Of a stretch of 64,000 bases of DNA, positions 8,371-16,856 are shown piece after piece. The first letter of the stretch is position 1. Each line of letters opens with the position of its first letter. Origin of the DNA: Microbacterium karelineae. GTDB lineage: Bacteria > Actinomycetota > Actinomycetes > Actinomycetales > Microbacteriaceae. The stretch is from the NCBI RefSeq assembly GCF_009745985.1, contig NZ_WFIX01000190.1:310001-374000 (forward strand), given 5' to 3'. A model generated the notes under the pieces. That model ran no database searches. It was not told the DNA's origin and saw only the letters and a program-made list of their open reading frames with translations. The translations under genes were made by a program, and so were the position numbers.

Positions 8371-9702
8371 TTATTCGAGCGTGAAGCCCTGGTCGGTGCC
8401 GTAGGTGACTAGGGCGTCCTGCCAGGCGGTGAGGCCGTCGGCGATCGTGCCGTCGCCGTTGTAGGCGGATCCGATCGAGTCGTTGAAGACGCTGTTCGCG
8501 TACACCTGATACGGCAGGTACTGCCAGCCCTCGACGACGTTCGCCGACGACTCCGCGAGCACCTCGTTCGCCTTCTGTCCTCCGAAGTACTCGAACTCCT
8601 TCGCGAGGAACTCCTCGGATTCGAGGTCGGCGACCGTCGACGGGAATCCGCCGCCGTCGATGCGCAGCTGCACGCCGTCGCCGTTCGCGGCGAACTCGAG
8701 GAAGTCGTATGCGAGGGCCTTGCTCTCGCTCGCCTCCATGACGCTCATCGCGCTGCCGCCGTTCTCGGCCGTCGCGGATCCGCCGTCCTCCCACTGCGGC
8801 ATGGGCGCCACGCGCCAGTCGCCCGCGGCGTCCGGCACGCCCGTCTCGAAGTTCCCGGGCATCCACGCGCCGATCGTGAGCGTCGCGATGGTGCCGTCCC
8901 CGAGGCCCTGGTACCACTCATCGCTCCACGACGAGATGGGCGCGACGAGGTCCTCCTCGAGCAGCTGCTGCCAGAAGCCGGCGAACTCGGCGGAGCCGGC
9001 GTCCTCGAGGTCGATCGACACGTTCGTCCCATCGGCCGCGAACGGCTGTCCGCCGGCCTGCCAGATCAGCGACGTCGTGAAGCCGGCGTCGCCCGTGTCG
9101 TTCGTGATGTACATGTCGGGGTCGGCCTCGTGCAGCGCGCGGGCCGCCTCGAGGTACTCGTCCCACGTCGTGGGCACGTCGATGCCGTGCTCGGCGAAGA
9201 CGGCCTCGTTGTAGAACAGCGCCATGGGGCCGGAGTCGAGCGGCAGGCCCCACACCCCGTCGTCTCCGTACGTGACGGCGCCCCAGGGTCCGGGCGCGAA
9301 GGCGTCGGCGATGCCCTCCGCGCCGAACTCCGCGAGGTCGGCGAGCGACTCGCCGATCGCGAACTGGGGGAGCGCGTAGTACTCGACCTGCGCGAGGTCG
9401 GGCACACCGGATCCCGCCGTGATCGCGTTCTGCAGCGCCGTGTACTGGTCGTTGCCCGTTCCGGCGTTGACGACCTCGATCGTCACGTCGGGGTTCGCGT
9501 CCTCGTAGGCGGCGGCGATCGTCTCGACGGTCGGATCCCAGGCCCAGACGGTCAGCTCGCCGCCCTCGGCGGCCGCCTCGTCGGGGTCGCCGGCGGATCC
9601 GCCGGATCCGCCCGAGCACCCGGCGAGCGCGAGGGCGGCGACGCCGGCGAACGCCGTGCCGGCGAGCGCGCGGCGACCGGTTCTGGTGGTGAAGAAGGTC
9701 AT
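8371..9702 (-). CDS. ABC transporter sugar-binding lipoprotein
   Basis: 443 residues. Lipoprotein signal peptide with lipobox LAGC (Cys29), a Gly/Ser linker, then a family-1 solute-binding fold (TVWAWDPTVETIAAAYEDANPDVTIEVVN; GLPLDSGPMALFYN; TTWDEYLEAAR). The start at ATG 9702 follows an ACGGAG site; an in-frame GTG 6 nt upstream is less likely. It delivers sugar to the two permeases encoded just upstream in the same operon. No ATPase gene is present; known CUT1 systems often share a housekeeping MsiK/MalK ATPase encoded elsewhere. Confidence 0.93.
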   Translation of the reverse strand: MTFFTTRTGRRALAGTAFAGVAALALAGCSGGSGGSAGDPDEAAAEGGELTVWAWDPTVETIAAAYEDANPDVTIEVVNAGTGNDQYTALQNAITAGSGVPDLAQVEYYALPQFAIGESLADLAEFGAEGIADAFAPGPWGAVTYGDDGVWGLPLDSGPMALFYNEAVFAEHGIDVPTTWDEYLEAARALHEADPDMYITNDTGDAGFTTSLIWQAGGQPFAADGTNVSIDLEDAGSAEFAGFWQQLLEEDLVAPISSWSDEWYQGLGDGTIATLTIGAWMPGNFETGVPDAAGDWRVAPMPQWEDGGSATAENGGSAMSVMEASESKALAYDFLEFAANGDGVQLRIDGGGFPSTVADLESEEFLAKEFEYFGGQKANEVLAESSANVVEGWQYLPYQVYANSVFNDSIGSAYNGDGTIADGLTAWQDALVTYGTDQGFTLE

Positions 9703-9745
9703 GTTCACTCCGTTGTGTGTGGTGGTGAGGGTAGGGGGAGAAGAG

Positions 9746-10666
9746 TCATTCTTTGACGGATCCGGCGGCGAGGCCGGACTGCCAGAAGCGCTGCATGAAC
9801 AGGAACGCGACGATGAGGGGGACGATCGTGAGGAGGGATCCGGTGAGGACGAGATCGAAGATCGCCTCGCCTCCCGCGGTCGCGGCCTGCGCGTTCCACT
9901 GGTTGAGGCCGAGGATGAGCGGGTACCAGTCGGCATTGCGCAGCATGATCAGCGGAAGGAAGTAGTTGTTCCATGTCGCGACCATCGTGAACAGCAGCAC
10001 CGTGATCGTGCCGGGCGCGAGCAGCGGCATGCACACCTGCCAGAAGGTGCGGAACTCGCTCGCGCCGTCGATGCGCGCAGCCTCCATGAGCTCGGCGGGG
10101 ATGGCCTCGCTCGCGAACGTCCACATGAGGTAGAGCCCGAACGGCGAGATGAGCGAAGGGATGAGCACCGACCATGGGGTGTTCGTGATGCCCATCTCGC
10201 TGAACATGAGGAAGGTCGGCACGGCGAGCGCGGTCGGCGGCACGGCGACGGCGCCGATCACGACGGCGAAGACGACCTTGCGGCCGGGGAAGTCGAACTT
10301 CGCGAGCGCGTATCCCCCGAGGATCGCGAGCAGCGTGGCGCCTCCCGCGCCCACCCCGACGTACAGCAGCGTGTTCGCGAACCAGCGCAGGAAGATCCCG
10401 TCGTCGTAGCTCACCGCGCGGCCGATGTTGTCGAAGAGCGCGAACTCGCCGCCGAACCACAGCCCGAAGGTCGAGAACAGATCCGACTGCGTCTTGGACG
10501 CATTGATGAAGAGCCAGACGAGCGGGATCAGCGAGTAGACGAGCACGATGCCCGTCAGGATCGTGAGGAGGAGGCTGCGGCGCGGCTTGTCGATGGTGCC
10601 GAGCCGGGAGCGGCGCTGCGTGCGGGTCGCGCGGGTGCGCAGTGTGACGAGGGCGGTCGTGCTCAT
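9746..10666 (-). CDS. Carbohydrate ABC transporter permease (MalG-like, CUT1)
   Basis: 306 residues, six transmembrane segments, with the inner-membrane EAA loop ELMEAARIDGASEFRTFWQVCMPLLAPG (about residues 190-217) that contacts the ATPase. The C-terminal FMQRFWQSGLAAGSVKE is typical of MalG-type proteins. It is separated by 1 bp from the partner permease and by 43 bp from the binding-protein gene; all are read leftward. Pairs with the next gene as the channel of the importer that feeds the beta-galactosidase. Confidence 0.93.
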   Translation of the reverse strand: MSTTALVTLRTRATRTQRRSRLGTIDKPRRSLLLTILTGIVLVYSLIPLVWLFINASKTQSDLFSTFGLWFGGEFALFDNIGRAVSYDDGIFLRWFANTLLYVGVGAGGATLLAILGGYALAKFDFPGRKVVFAVVIGAVAVPPTALAVPTFLMFSEMGITNTPWSVLIPSLISPFGLYLMWTFASEAIPAELMEAARIDGASEFRTFWQVCMPLLAPGTITVLLFTMVATWNNYFLPLIMLRNADWYPLILGLNQWNAQAATAGGEAIFDLVLTGSLLTIVPLIVAFLFMQRFWQSGLAAGSVKE

Positions 10667-10667
10667 G

Positions 10668-11597
10668 TCAGGCGTCCTTCCGCATCCCGCGCAGCTGCAC
10701 GACGTAGGCGATGATCATCGTGATGACGCCCATGATGATCGCGACGGTCGCCGAGTAGTTGAGCTGCTGGCCCTGGAAGGCGAGCGAGTAGGCGTACAGG
10801 TTGGGCGTGAACGAGGTCGTGATCGAGTTGGGCGCGAGCGCCTGCATGATGCTCGGCTCGTTGAACAGCTGGAAGCTGCCGATGATCGAGAAGATCGTCG
10901 CGATGACGAGCGCGCCGCGGATCGCGGGGAGCTTGATGGCCGTGATGACGCGCATCTGGTTCGCGCCGTCGATCGCCGCGGCCTCGTAGAGCGAGGACGG
11001 GATCACGCGCAGCGCCGAGTAGAAGATGAGCATGTTGTAGCCGAGGAACTCCCATGTGACGACGTTGCCGATCGCCGCGAGGATCAGCTCGGGCGAGAGC
11101 AGGTTCGGCAGGTCGATGCCGAAGAAGCTCTCGAGGTTGCCGACGAGACCGAAGCGGTCGCCGTACATGAAGCCCCACATGAACGAGGCGACGACGGCGG
11201 GCACCGCATACGGCAGGAAGATCGACAGCCGGAAGAAGCTGCGTCCGTAGAGTCGGCCGCTGTCGATCGCGAGCGCCGCGAGGAGCGACAGGAACAGCAT
11301 GACCGGCACCTGGATCACGAGGAACAGGCCCACGCGGAGCGCGCCCTGCCAGAACTGCGCGTCCTGGAAGGCGCGGACGTAGTTGTCGAGGCCGACGAAA
11401 CGGGTGCCGCCGACCATCTGCGTGTGGAAGAGGCTGAGCCAGAGCGCGTAGAGGATCGGTGCGATGAACACGAGCGCGAACACGAGCGCGAACGGGGCGA
11501 GGAATCCCCAGCCCGTCCATCGACCCCGCGCGCTCCGACGCGGCCGTCGTGGCGCCGTCGGCGCGGCCGCCCGGGCCGCCTGCGACATCACCGTCAT
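10668..11597 (-). CDS. Carbohydrate ABC transporter permease (MalF-like, CUT1)
   Basis: 309 residues with six main transmembrane segments and the EAA loop SLYEAAAIDGANQMRVITAIKLPAIRG. It is the first gene of the operon. GAAGGAAG lies 5 nt before ATG 11597, which decides that start over the Met three codons later. A LacI-type operator lies 38 bp upstream. Forms the heterodimeric channel with the following permease. Confidence 0.93.
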   Translation of the reverse strand: MTVMSQAARAAAPTAPRRPRRSARGRWTGWGFLAPFALVFALVFIAPILYALWLSLFHTQMVGGTRFVGLDNYVRAFQDAQFWQGALRVGLFLVIQVPVMLFLSLLAALAIDSGRLYGRSFFRLSIFLPYAVPAVVASFMWGFMYGDRFGLVGNLESFFGIDLPNLLSPELILAAIGNVVTWEFLGYNMLIFYSALRVIPSSLYEAAAIDGANQMRVITAIKLPAIRGALVIATIFSIIGSFQLFNEPSIMQALAPNSITTSFTPNLYAYSLAFQGQQLNYSATVAIIMGVITMIIAYVVQLRGMRKDA

Positions 11598-11634
11598 AGT
11601 CTTCCTTCGCTCCGATGCGTGGGATGTGTCTACT

Positions 11635-11650
11635 ATGTTTACGCAAACAT
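11635..11650. promoter_or_regulatory. LacI-family operator
   Basis: ATGTTTACGCAAACAT is a palindrome with one mismatched pair and a central CG, the usual form of LacI-family operators. It sits between the importer/beta-galactosidase operon (leftward) and the lacI-type gene (rightward), so one bound repressor could silence both. Confidence 0.8.
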
Positions 11651-11692
11651 CGTGGACTACGCTACCCCAGTGACGAAGTTGTCAGAATCGTG

Positions 11693-12724
11693 ATGAACGC
11701 CGACAGCCCCAGAGCCTCCGCGCCCGGCCGCCGCGCCCGCGTGTCGATGGCGGACGTCGCGGCGCATGCCGGCGTATCGGCGCAGACGGTGTCGCGCGTG
11801 GCGAACGGCACGGGCACCGTCGTCCCGGCGACGCGCGACCGCGTGATCCACTCGATGAACGAGCTCGGCTATCGTCCGAACAGCGCCGCGCGCGCCCTCA
11901 AGCTCGGATCCTTCCGCACGATCGGCGTCCTGTCGCAGACGCTGTCGACGATGGGCGATGTGCGCACGATCGAGGCGATCTCGCTGAGCGCGGCCGACGA
12001 GGGCTACGCCACGACGCTCATCCCCGTGCATGCGACGGGCCTGGCCGACGTGGATCGCGTGTTCTCCCGCCTGCAGGAGCTCGCCGTCGACGCGCTCATC
12101 CTCAACCTCGAGGCCCCACAGCTCGCGCACGCCGCCGAGATGCTCCCACCCGGCGTGCCGGCCGTGTACATGGACCCGGATGCGCCCGGCGCCGAGGTCA
12201 TCGTCGACACGGATCAGGTCGGCGGCGCCCGGCTCGCGACGCAGCACCTGCTCGATCTCGGGCACGACACCGTCTGGCACATCGCCGGACCCGCCTCGTC
12301 GCGGCCGGCTGCGCGCCGCGTCGCCGGCTGGCGGGAGACGCTCGCCGCCGCAGGCCGCGACGCCCCCGAGCCGCTGCGGGGCGACTGGAGCGTCGAGTCC
12401 GGCTATCTCGCGGGCCGCACGTTCGCGGGCCGTCCTGACGTCACCGCCGTCTTCTGCGCGAACGACCAGATGGCGCTCGGCATGTACCGCGCCCTCGCGG
12501 AGGCGGGGCGAACCGTCGGCGGCGACGTCAGCGTCGTCGGCTTCGACGACACGACCGACGCGCGCGGCTACGGTCCGCCCCTGACCTCCGTGCACCACGA
12601 CTTCGGCGACGTCGGCCGCCGCTGCGTCTCGGCCGCCCTTGCGCTCGCCCGCGGCGCGACTCCCGATCCGCTCTCGATCGTCGGCACAGAGCTCGTGGTG
12701 CGCGAGAGCACCGCCGCACGGTAG
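11693..12724 (+). CDS. LacI family transcriptional repressor of the beta-galactoside operon
   Basis: 343 residues from ATG 11693 (a GTG one codon earlier is possible; no strong ribosome site). HTH and hinge at about residues 17-70 (VSMADVAAHAGVSAQTVSRVANG...ATRDRVIHSMNELGYRPNSAARALK), then a periplasmic-binding-like sensor (IGVLSQT...FCANDQMALGMYRAL...SVVGFDDTTDA). It is divergent from the importer operon, with the operator in between. Likely releases DNA on binding a galactoside or derived sugar (inference from neighbours). Confidence 0.92.
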   Translation: MNADSPRASAPGRRARVSMADVAAHAGVSAQTVSRVANGTGTVVPATRDRVIHSMNELGYRPNSAARALKLGSFRTIGVLSQTLSTMGDVRTIEAISLSAADEGYATTLIPVHATGLADVDRVFSRLQELAVDALILNLEAPQLAHAAEMLPPGVPAVYMDPDAPGAEVIVDTDQVGGARLATQHLLDLGHDTVWHIAGPASSRPAARRVAGWRETLAAAGRDAPEPLRGDWSVESGYLAGRTFAGRPDVTAVFCANDQMALGMYRALAEAGRTVGGDVSVVGFDDTTDARGYGPPLTSVHHDFGDVGRRCVSAALALARGATPDPLSIVGTELVVRESTAAR

Positions 12725-12773
12725 CCGCCCGCGCCACGGACCGTCTTCCTCCGTGTGGTAACACCAGGTCATC

Positions 12774-12800
12774 GGGAATACCCGGCCCGTAGCATGGGTT
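12774..12800 (+). promoter_or_regulatory. Sigma-R/SigH-type promoter for trxB-trxA
   Basis: GGGAAT (12774-12779), an 18-bp spacer and GTT (12798-12800), 38 bp before the trxB start. This matches the consensus of thiol-oxidative-stress ECF sigma factors SigR (Streptomyces) and SigH (Mycobacterium), which are known to drive trxB-trxA there. A TAGCAT box at 12790-12795 could serve the housekeeping sigma. Confidence 0.7.
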
Positions 12801-12837
12801 TCAGCAGTCAGACACACGCCTGAGGGAGGCACGACAC

Positions 12838-13800
12838 GTGCGAGACGTCATCATCATCGGATCCGGACCGGCCGGGTGGACCGCCGCGATCTACGCCGCG
12901 CGCGCCAACCTCGCGCCGCTCGTCGTCGCCAGCCAGGTGGAGATCGGCGGCGAGCTGATGAACACCACCGAAGTCGAGAACTTCCCCGGCTTCCCGGAGG
13001 CCGTCATGGGCCCCGACCTCATGGCCAAGATGCAGCAGCAGGCCGAGCGCTTCGGCACCGAGGTCTCGTACGACGACGTCACCGAGCTCGACCTGTCGGG
13101 CGAGATCAAGAAGGTCACGCTCGGATCCGGTGCCGTCGAGGAGGCGCGCTCCGTGATCTTCGCGACGGGATCCGCGTACCGAAAGCTGAACGTGCCACGC
13201 GAGGATGAGCTGTCCGGCCACGGCGTCTCGTGGTGCGCGACGTGCGACGGCTTCTTCTTCCGCGAGAAGGAGATCGCGGTCATCGGCGGCGGCGACTCGG
13301 CGATGGAGGAGGCCACGTTCCTCACGAAGTTCGCGTCGAAGGTGTACCTCGTGCACCGCCGCGACGAGTTCCGCGCCTCGAAGATCATGCAGAAGCGCGC
13401 CCTCGAGAACGAGAAGATCGAGGTGATCTGGAACAGCGAGGTCGCCGAGCTGCAGGGTGACGCGGCCCTCACCGGCATCGTGCTGCGCGACACCGTGACG
13501 GGCGACACCCGCGAGCTGCCCCTCGACGGGCTGTTCATCGCGATCGGCAACGACCCGCGCACCCATCTCGTGCACGACAAGCTCGAGCTCACGAGTGAGG
13601 GCACGATCGCCGTCGACGGGCGCTCGTCGCGCACATCGGTCCCCGGCGTCTTCGCCGCGGGCGACGTCGTCGACCCCACCTACCGCCAGGCCGTGACGGC
13701 CGCCGCGAGCGGCACCGTCGCGGCGCTCGACGCCGAGCACTACCTCGCGGCCCTCGACGACGCCGAGAAGGCCGTCGAAGAGGCCGTGACGGCCGCCTGA
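12838..13800 (+). CDS. trxB: Thioredoxin reductase
   Basis: 320 residues. FAD-binding IIIGSGPAGWTAAIYAARA at the N-terminus, redox-active CATC at residues 133-136 (SWCATCDGFFF), NADPH-binding VIGGGDSAMEEATFL near 150, and the C-terminal FAD motif VPGVFAAGDVVDPTYRQ. Reduces thioredoxin with NADPH. GTG start at 12838 with GAGGGAGG about 9 nt upstream. trxA follows after 29 bp, with which it should be co-transcribed. Confidence 0.97.
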   Translation: MRDVIIIGSGPAGWTAAIYAARANLAPLVVASQVEIGGELMNTTEVENFPGFPEAVMGPDLMAKMQQQAERFGTEVSYDDVTELDLSGEIKKVTLGSGAVEEARSVIFATGSAYRKLNVPREDELSGHGVSWCATCDGFFFREKEIAVIGGGDSAMEEATFLTKFASKVYLVHRRDEFRASKIMQKRALENEKIEVIWNSEVAELQGDAALTGIVLRDTVTGDTRELPLDGLFIAIGNDPRTHLVHDKLELTSEGTIAVDGRSSRTSVPGVFAAGDVVDPTYRQAVTAAASGTVAALDAEHYLAALDDAEKAVEEAVTAA

Positions 13801-13829
13801 TCCCGACGCTTCGACATCAAGGAGACATC

Positions 13830-14153
13830 ATGAGCGCACCGGCAACGACAACCGCCACGTTCGAGCAGGACGTCCTGACGGCCGACGGGCCCGTTCTCGT
13901 CGACTTCTGGGCCGAGTGGTGCGGCCCGTGCCGCATGGTCTCGCCCGTCCTCGACCAGATCCAGGCCGAGAACGCCGACAAGATCACGATTGTGAAGCTC
14001 AACGTCGACGAGAACCCCGATCTCGCGATGAAGTACCAGATCACGTCGATCCCGGCGATGAAGGTCTTCAACAAGGGCGAGGTCGAGACGACCATCATCG
14101 GCGCGAAGCCGAAGCAGGCCCTCGAGCAGGACCTCGCGGCCTACCTCAAGTAA
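13830..14153 (+). CDS. trxA: Thioredoxin
   Basis: 107 residues, full length. Active site WAEWCGPCRM (Cys31, Cys34), the conserved Asp in LVDFWAEW, and the cis-proline region TSIPAMKVF. AAGGAGA lies 4 nt before the ATG. Second gene of the trxB-trxA operon, closed by the hairpin at 14167-14198. Confidence 0.97.
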   Translation: MSAPATTTATFEQDVLTADGPVLVDFWAEWCGPCRMVSPVLDQIQAENADKITIVKLNVDENPDLAMKYQITSIPAMKVFNKGEVETTIIGAKPKQALEQDLAAYLK

Positions 14154-14166
14154 GGCTCCGCCCTCG

Positions 14167-14198
14167 CAGCGCCCGCCCGGATCTCCGGGCGGGCGCTG
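14167..14198. terminator. Intrinsic terminator after trxA
   Basis: A 14-bp perfect stem (AGCGCCCGCCCGG with its complement, extended by one C-G pair) and a 4-nt loop, between trxA and the convergent gene ending at 14205. Likely works in both directions. Confidence 0.8.
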
Positions 14199-14204
14199 TC
14201 GCGT

Positions 14205-14555
14205 TCAGCCCTCGCCGAGCACACGCACGACGGAGTCCCAGCGGCGATGCGTGTTCTCGGATCCGAGCATGTCCCGCACGGCGGGTGACAGTTCGGGGTA
14301 CTGCGCGGCGATCTGGCGCAGGAGCCGCTGGTTGCGCGCGTGCGTCGGGCGCAGACCGCCGTCGGCCTCGATGTGCTCGGCGCGCAGCGTGAAGACGACG
14401 AGCTCGTCGACCGTCGGGAGATCCTCCATGAAGTCCCAGGGATCCTCACCCCCGCGCAGGCGCTCGTGGACCAGCGTCGACAGCTCGTCCTGCGCCTCGG
14501 CGCGCAGCACCTCGACGCTCGCGCGCCGGGGGAGGAGGGGATCCGAGAAGTTCAC
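14205..14555 (-). CDS. Hypothetical protein between trxA and parB
   Basis: 116 residues, charged, soluble, no signal peptide or membrane span. It has helical character (DELSTLVHERLRGG; TVDELVVFTLRAEHIEADGG; HARNQRLLRQIAAQYPELSPAVRDML). I do not recognise the family. It is read leftward 43 bp after parB, so it may be the third gene of the par transcript. Other actinobacteria also have a small unknown gene in this position. Confidence 0.75.
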   Translation of the reverse strand: MNFSDPLLPRRASVEVLRAEAQDELSTLVHERLRGGEDPWDFMEDLPTVDELVVFTLRAEHIEADGGLRPTHARNQRLLRQIAAQYPELSPAVRDMLGSENTHRRWDSVVRVLGEG

Positions 14556-14598
14556 CCCTCCAGGCTACGCGCGGCCGCGTGGGCGGGCGCCGAGCCGA

Positions 14599-15834
14599 CT
14601 ACTGCTCGTAACCCGATTCGCCGAGCTCGCCGAGGATCCGGTTGAGGTCCTGGATCGTCGCGAAGCTGATCTTGATCTGGCCCTTTCGCGCCGTCAGGTC
14701 GATCTTCACGCGCGTGCTGAGGCGATCGCCGAGCTTCTCGGACACCTCATCGAGATAGGCGCGCCGCGCGCCGGCCTTGGGCTTCGCAGGCGCCTTCGCG
14801 CCCTGTCCCGCTCCCGCGATCTGCTTCGCGGCGGCCTCGGCGGATCTCACCGAGAGTTCCTCGTTGACGATCTTGTCGGCGAGCTTCTGCATGCCCTCGG
14901 CGTCGCCGTCGAGCGACAGGATGGTGCGCGCGTGACCCGCGGTCAGCACGCCCGCGGCGACGCGCTGCTGCACGGCCTCGGGCAGGCGGAGGAGGCGGAT
15001 CGTGTTGGAGATCTGCGGGCGCGAGCGCCCGATGCGGTCGGCGAGCTGCTCCTGCGTGATCCCGAAGTCCTCGATCAGCTGCTGATAGGCCGACGCCTCT
15101 TCGAGCGCGTTGAGCTCCGCGCGGTGGATGTTCTCGAGCAGCGCGTCGCGCAGGAGGTCCTCGTCGGCCGTCTCGCGGACGATCGCGGGGATCCTCTCGA
15201 GCCCCGCCTCGCGGGAGGCGCGCGTGCGGCGCTCACCCATGATCAGTTCGTACGTGCCGTCCTTCTTGTCGCGGACGACGACCGGCTGCAGCACGCCGAA
15301 CTCGCGCACCGAGTGGACGAGCTCCGCGAGATCGTCGCTGTCGAAGAGCGTGCGCGGCTGGCGCGGGTTCGGCACGATCGTGTGCGGGTCGATGTGCACG
15401 AGCCGGATGCCGGGCACCTCGGCGAGCTGCTCGTCGGCCTGAGGTGCCGGGGCGGCCGCCGTCGCCGCGCCGCTCGCGGTCTTCGCGGATCCGCTCGCCT
15501 TCGATCGCGACGTCGTCTGGCGCCCCGTCGTCGACGCTGCCGCCTTCGCGCGCGTGCCCGTGGTCTTGGACGGAGTCGACGCCTTCTTGGTCGATGCCTT
15601 CGTGGCGGGTGTCTTCGCGGCAGGCGCCTTCACGGCAGGCGCCTTCGCGTTCGAGGTCTTTGCGGGCGCGGCCTTCGCCGCAGGGGCCTTCTTCTCCGCG
15701 GCGGGCTCCGGGGCCTCCTCGCGATCGATCACGGCGGATCCGGCGAAGAAGACGTCAGACGGACGCTCGCGCGTCTCGCTGCCGGTGGGGATGAGGGCGC
15801 CGATCCCTCGGCCGAGACCAGTGCGCTTCGCCAT
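14599..15834 (-). CDS. parB: Chromosome-partitioning protein ParB
   Basis: 411 residues. The N-terminal peptide KRTGLGRGIGALIP is the ParA-stimulating motif. Residues about 45-132 are a low-complexity Ala/Lys/Pro/Thr linker. The CTP-binding N-domain starts near 140 (IRLVHIDPHTIVPNPRQPRT) with GERRTRA at 200-206; the HTH for parS lies at about 252-290 (FGITQEQLADRIGRSRPQISNTIRLLRL); a C-terminal dimer domain follows. ATG overlaps the parA stop (TGATG). Its target sites are the parS array at 29276-35540 and the box at 16828. The linker is unusually long and histone-tail-like; its role is unknown. Confidence 0.97.
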   Translation of the reverse strand: MAKRTGLGRGIGALIPTGSETRERPSDVFFAGSAVIDREEAPEPAAEKKAPAAKAAPAKTSNAKAPAVKAPAAKTPATKASTKKASTPSKTTGTRAKAAASTTGRQTTSRSKASGSAKTASGAATAAAPAPQADEQLAEVPGIRLVHIDPHTIVPNPRQPRTLFDSDDLAELVHSVREFGVLQPVVVRDKKDGTYELIMGERRTRASREAGLERIPAIVRETADEDLLRDALLENIHRAELNALEEASAYQQLIEDFGITQEQLADRIGRSRPQISNTIRLLRLPEAVQQRVAAGVLTAGHARTILSLDGDAEGMQKLADKIVNEELSVRSAEAAAKQIAGAGQGAKAPAKPKAGARRAYLDEVSEKLGDRLSTRVKIDLTARKGQIKISFATIQDLNRILGELGESGYEQ

Positions 15835-16754
15835 CAGTTCCGCCCTTTCCTGCGGGGTGCCCCGCGCTTCACGATTTCGACCGCCGCTTCCTTGTAGGCG
15901 ATCGCGCCCGCAGAGGATTCGTCGTAGGAGATGACCGTCTGGCCGAAGCTCGGGGCCTCGGAGACCCGCACCGACCGCGGGATCACGGTCTGCAGCACCT
16001 CGTCGGGGAAGTGCTGACGCACCTCGTCGGCGACCTGCTGCGCGAGGCGCGTGCGGCCGTCGTACATCGTCAGCAGAATCGTCGACACTCGTAGACGAGT
16101 GTTGAGGTGCTTCTGGATCATCTTGACGTTGCCCAGCAGCTGGCTCAGGCCCTCGAGCGCGTAGTACTCCGCCTGGATCGGCAGGAAGACCTCATCTGCC
16201 GAGCTGAACGCGTTGATCGTCAGCAGCCCGAGCGACGGCGGGCAGTCGATGAGCACGAAGTCGAGCGGTTCGTCGAGCTCGCCGAGGTACTCCTGCAGAG
16301 CCGTGTCGAGCCGCTTCTCACGGGCGACCTGCGACACGAGCTCGATCTCCGCGCCGGCGAGGTGGATCGTGCTGGGAACGCAGAAGAGGCGTTCGCTCTC
16401 GGTGCTCTGCTGCACCGCGTCGACGATGCGCACATCGTTGATGAGCACGTCGTAGATGCTCGTCGTATCGGAGCTGTGGGGCACGCCGAGCGCCGTGGAC
16501 GCGTTGCCCTGCGGGTCGAGGTCGATGACCATGACGCGTCCACCGAGGGCCGCGATCGCGGCCGCGATGTTGACGGTCGTCGTCGTCTTGCCGACGCCGC
16601 CCTTCTGGTTCGACACCGTGAGGATGCGCGTCTCGCCCGTGAACTCGATCTCGACCTCCTCGAGCTGGCGGCGCCGCGAGCTGAGATCCTGCAGCTGACG
16701 CATGATCGGGCTGTCATCGAAGGCGGCAGCGATGTTGCTGGAGTGCTGGCTCAC
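15834..16754 (-). CDS. parA: Chromosome-partitioning ATPase ParA (Soj)
   Basis: 306 residues. Deviant Walker A KGGVGKTTTT at 51-60, preceded by about 40 residues of charged N-terminus. Walker A' VMVIDLDPQGNAS and Walker B FVLIDCPPSLG are present. It binds the nucleoid with ATP and moves ParB-parS complexes. First gene of parA-parB, read leftward. Unlike the usual actinobacterial order, rsmG is not directly upstream but 24 kb away. A parS-like box lies 74 bp before its start. Confidence 0.97.
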   Translation of the reverse strand: MSQHSSNIAAAFDDSPIMRQLQDLSSRRRQLEEVEIEFTGETRILTVSNQKGGVGKTTTTVNIAAAIAALGGRVMVIDLDPQGNASTALGVPHSSDTTSIYDVLINDVRIVDAVQQSTESERLFCVPSTIHLAGAEIELVSQVAREKRLDTALQEYLGELDEPLDFVLIDCPPSLGLLTINAFSSADEVFLPIQAEYYALEGLSQLLGNVKMIQKHLNTRLRVSTILLTMYDGRTRLAQQVADEVRQHFPDEVLQTVIPRSVRVSEAPSFGQTVISYDESSAGAIAYKEAAVEIVKRGAPRRKGRN

Positions 16755-16827
16755 GCGCGTCCTCTCGTTCCCCGGGCCGACCTGACAACTCTAACCGCCT
16801 GGGGGGACATCACTGTGGAGACCAACG

Positions 16828-16843
16828 CGTTCCACGTGAAACC
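16828..16843. other. parS-like ParB site upstream of parA
   Basis: CGTTCCACGTGAAACC; the inner 14-mer GTTCCACGTGAAAC differs from the consensus GTTTCACGTGAAAC at one base. It lies in the parA-parB promoter region, so ParB bound here could autoregulate the operon (inference). Confidence 0.75.
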
Positions 16844-16856
16844 CACGGGCACGACG

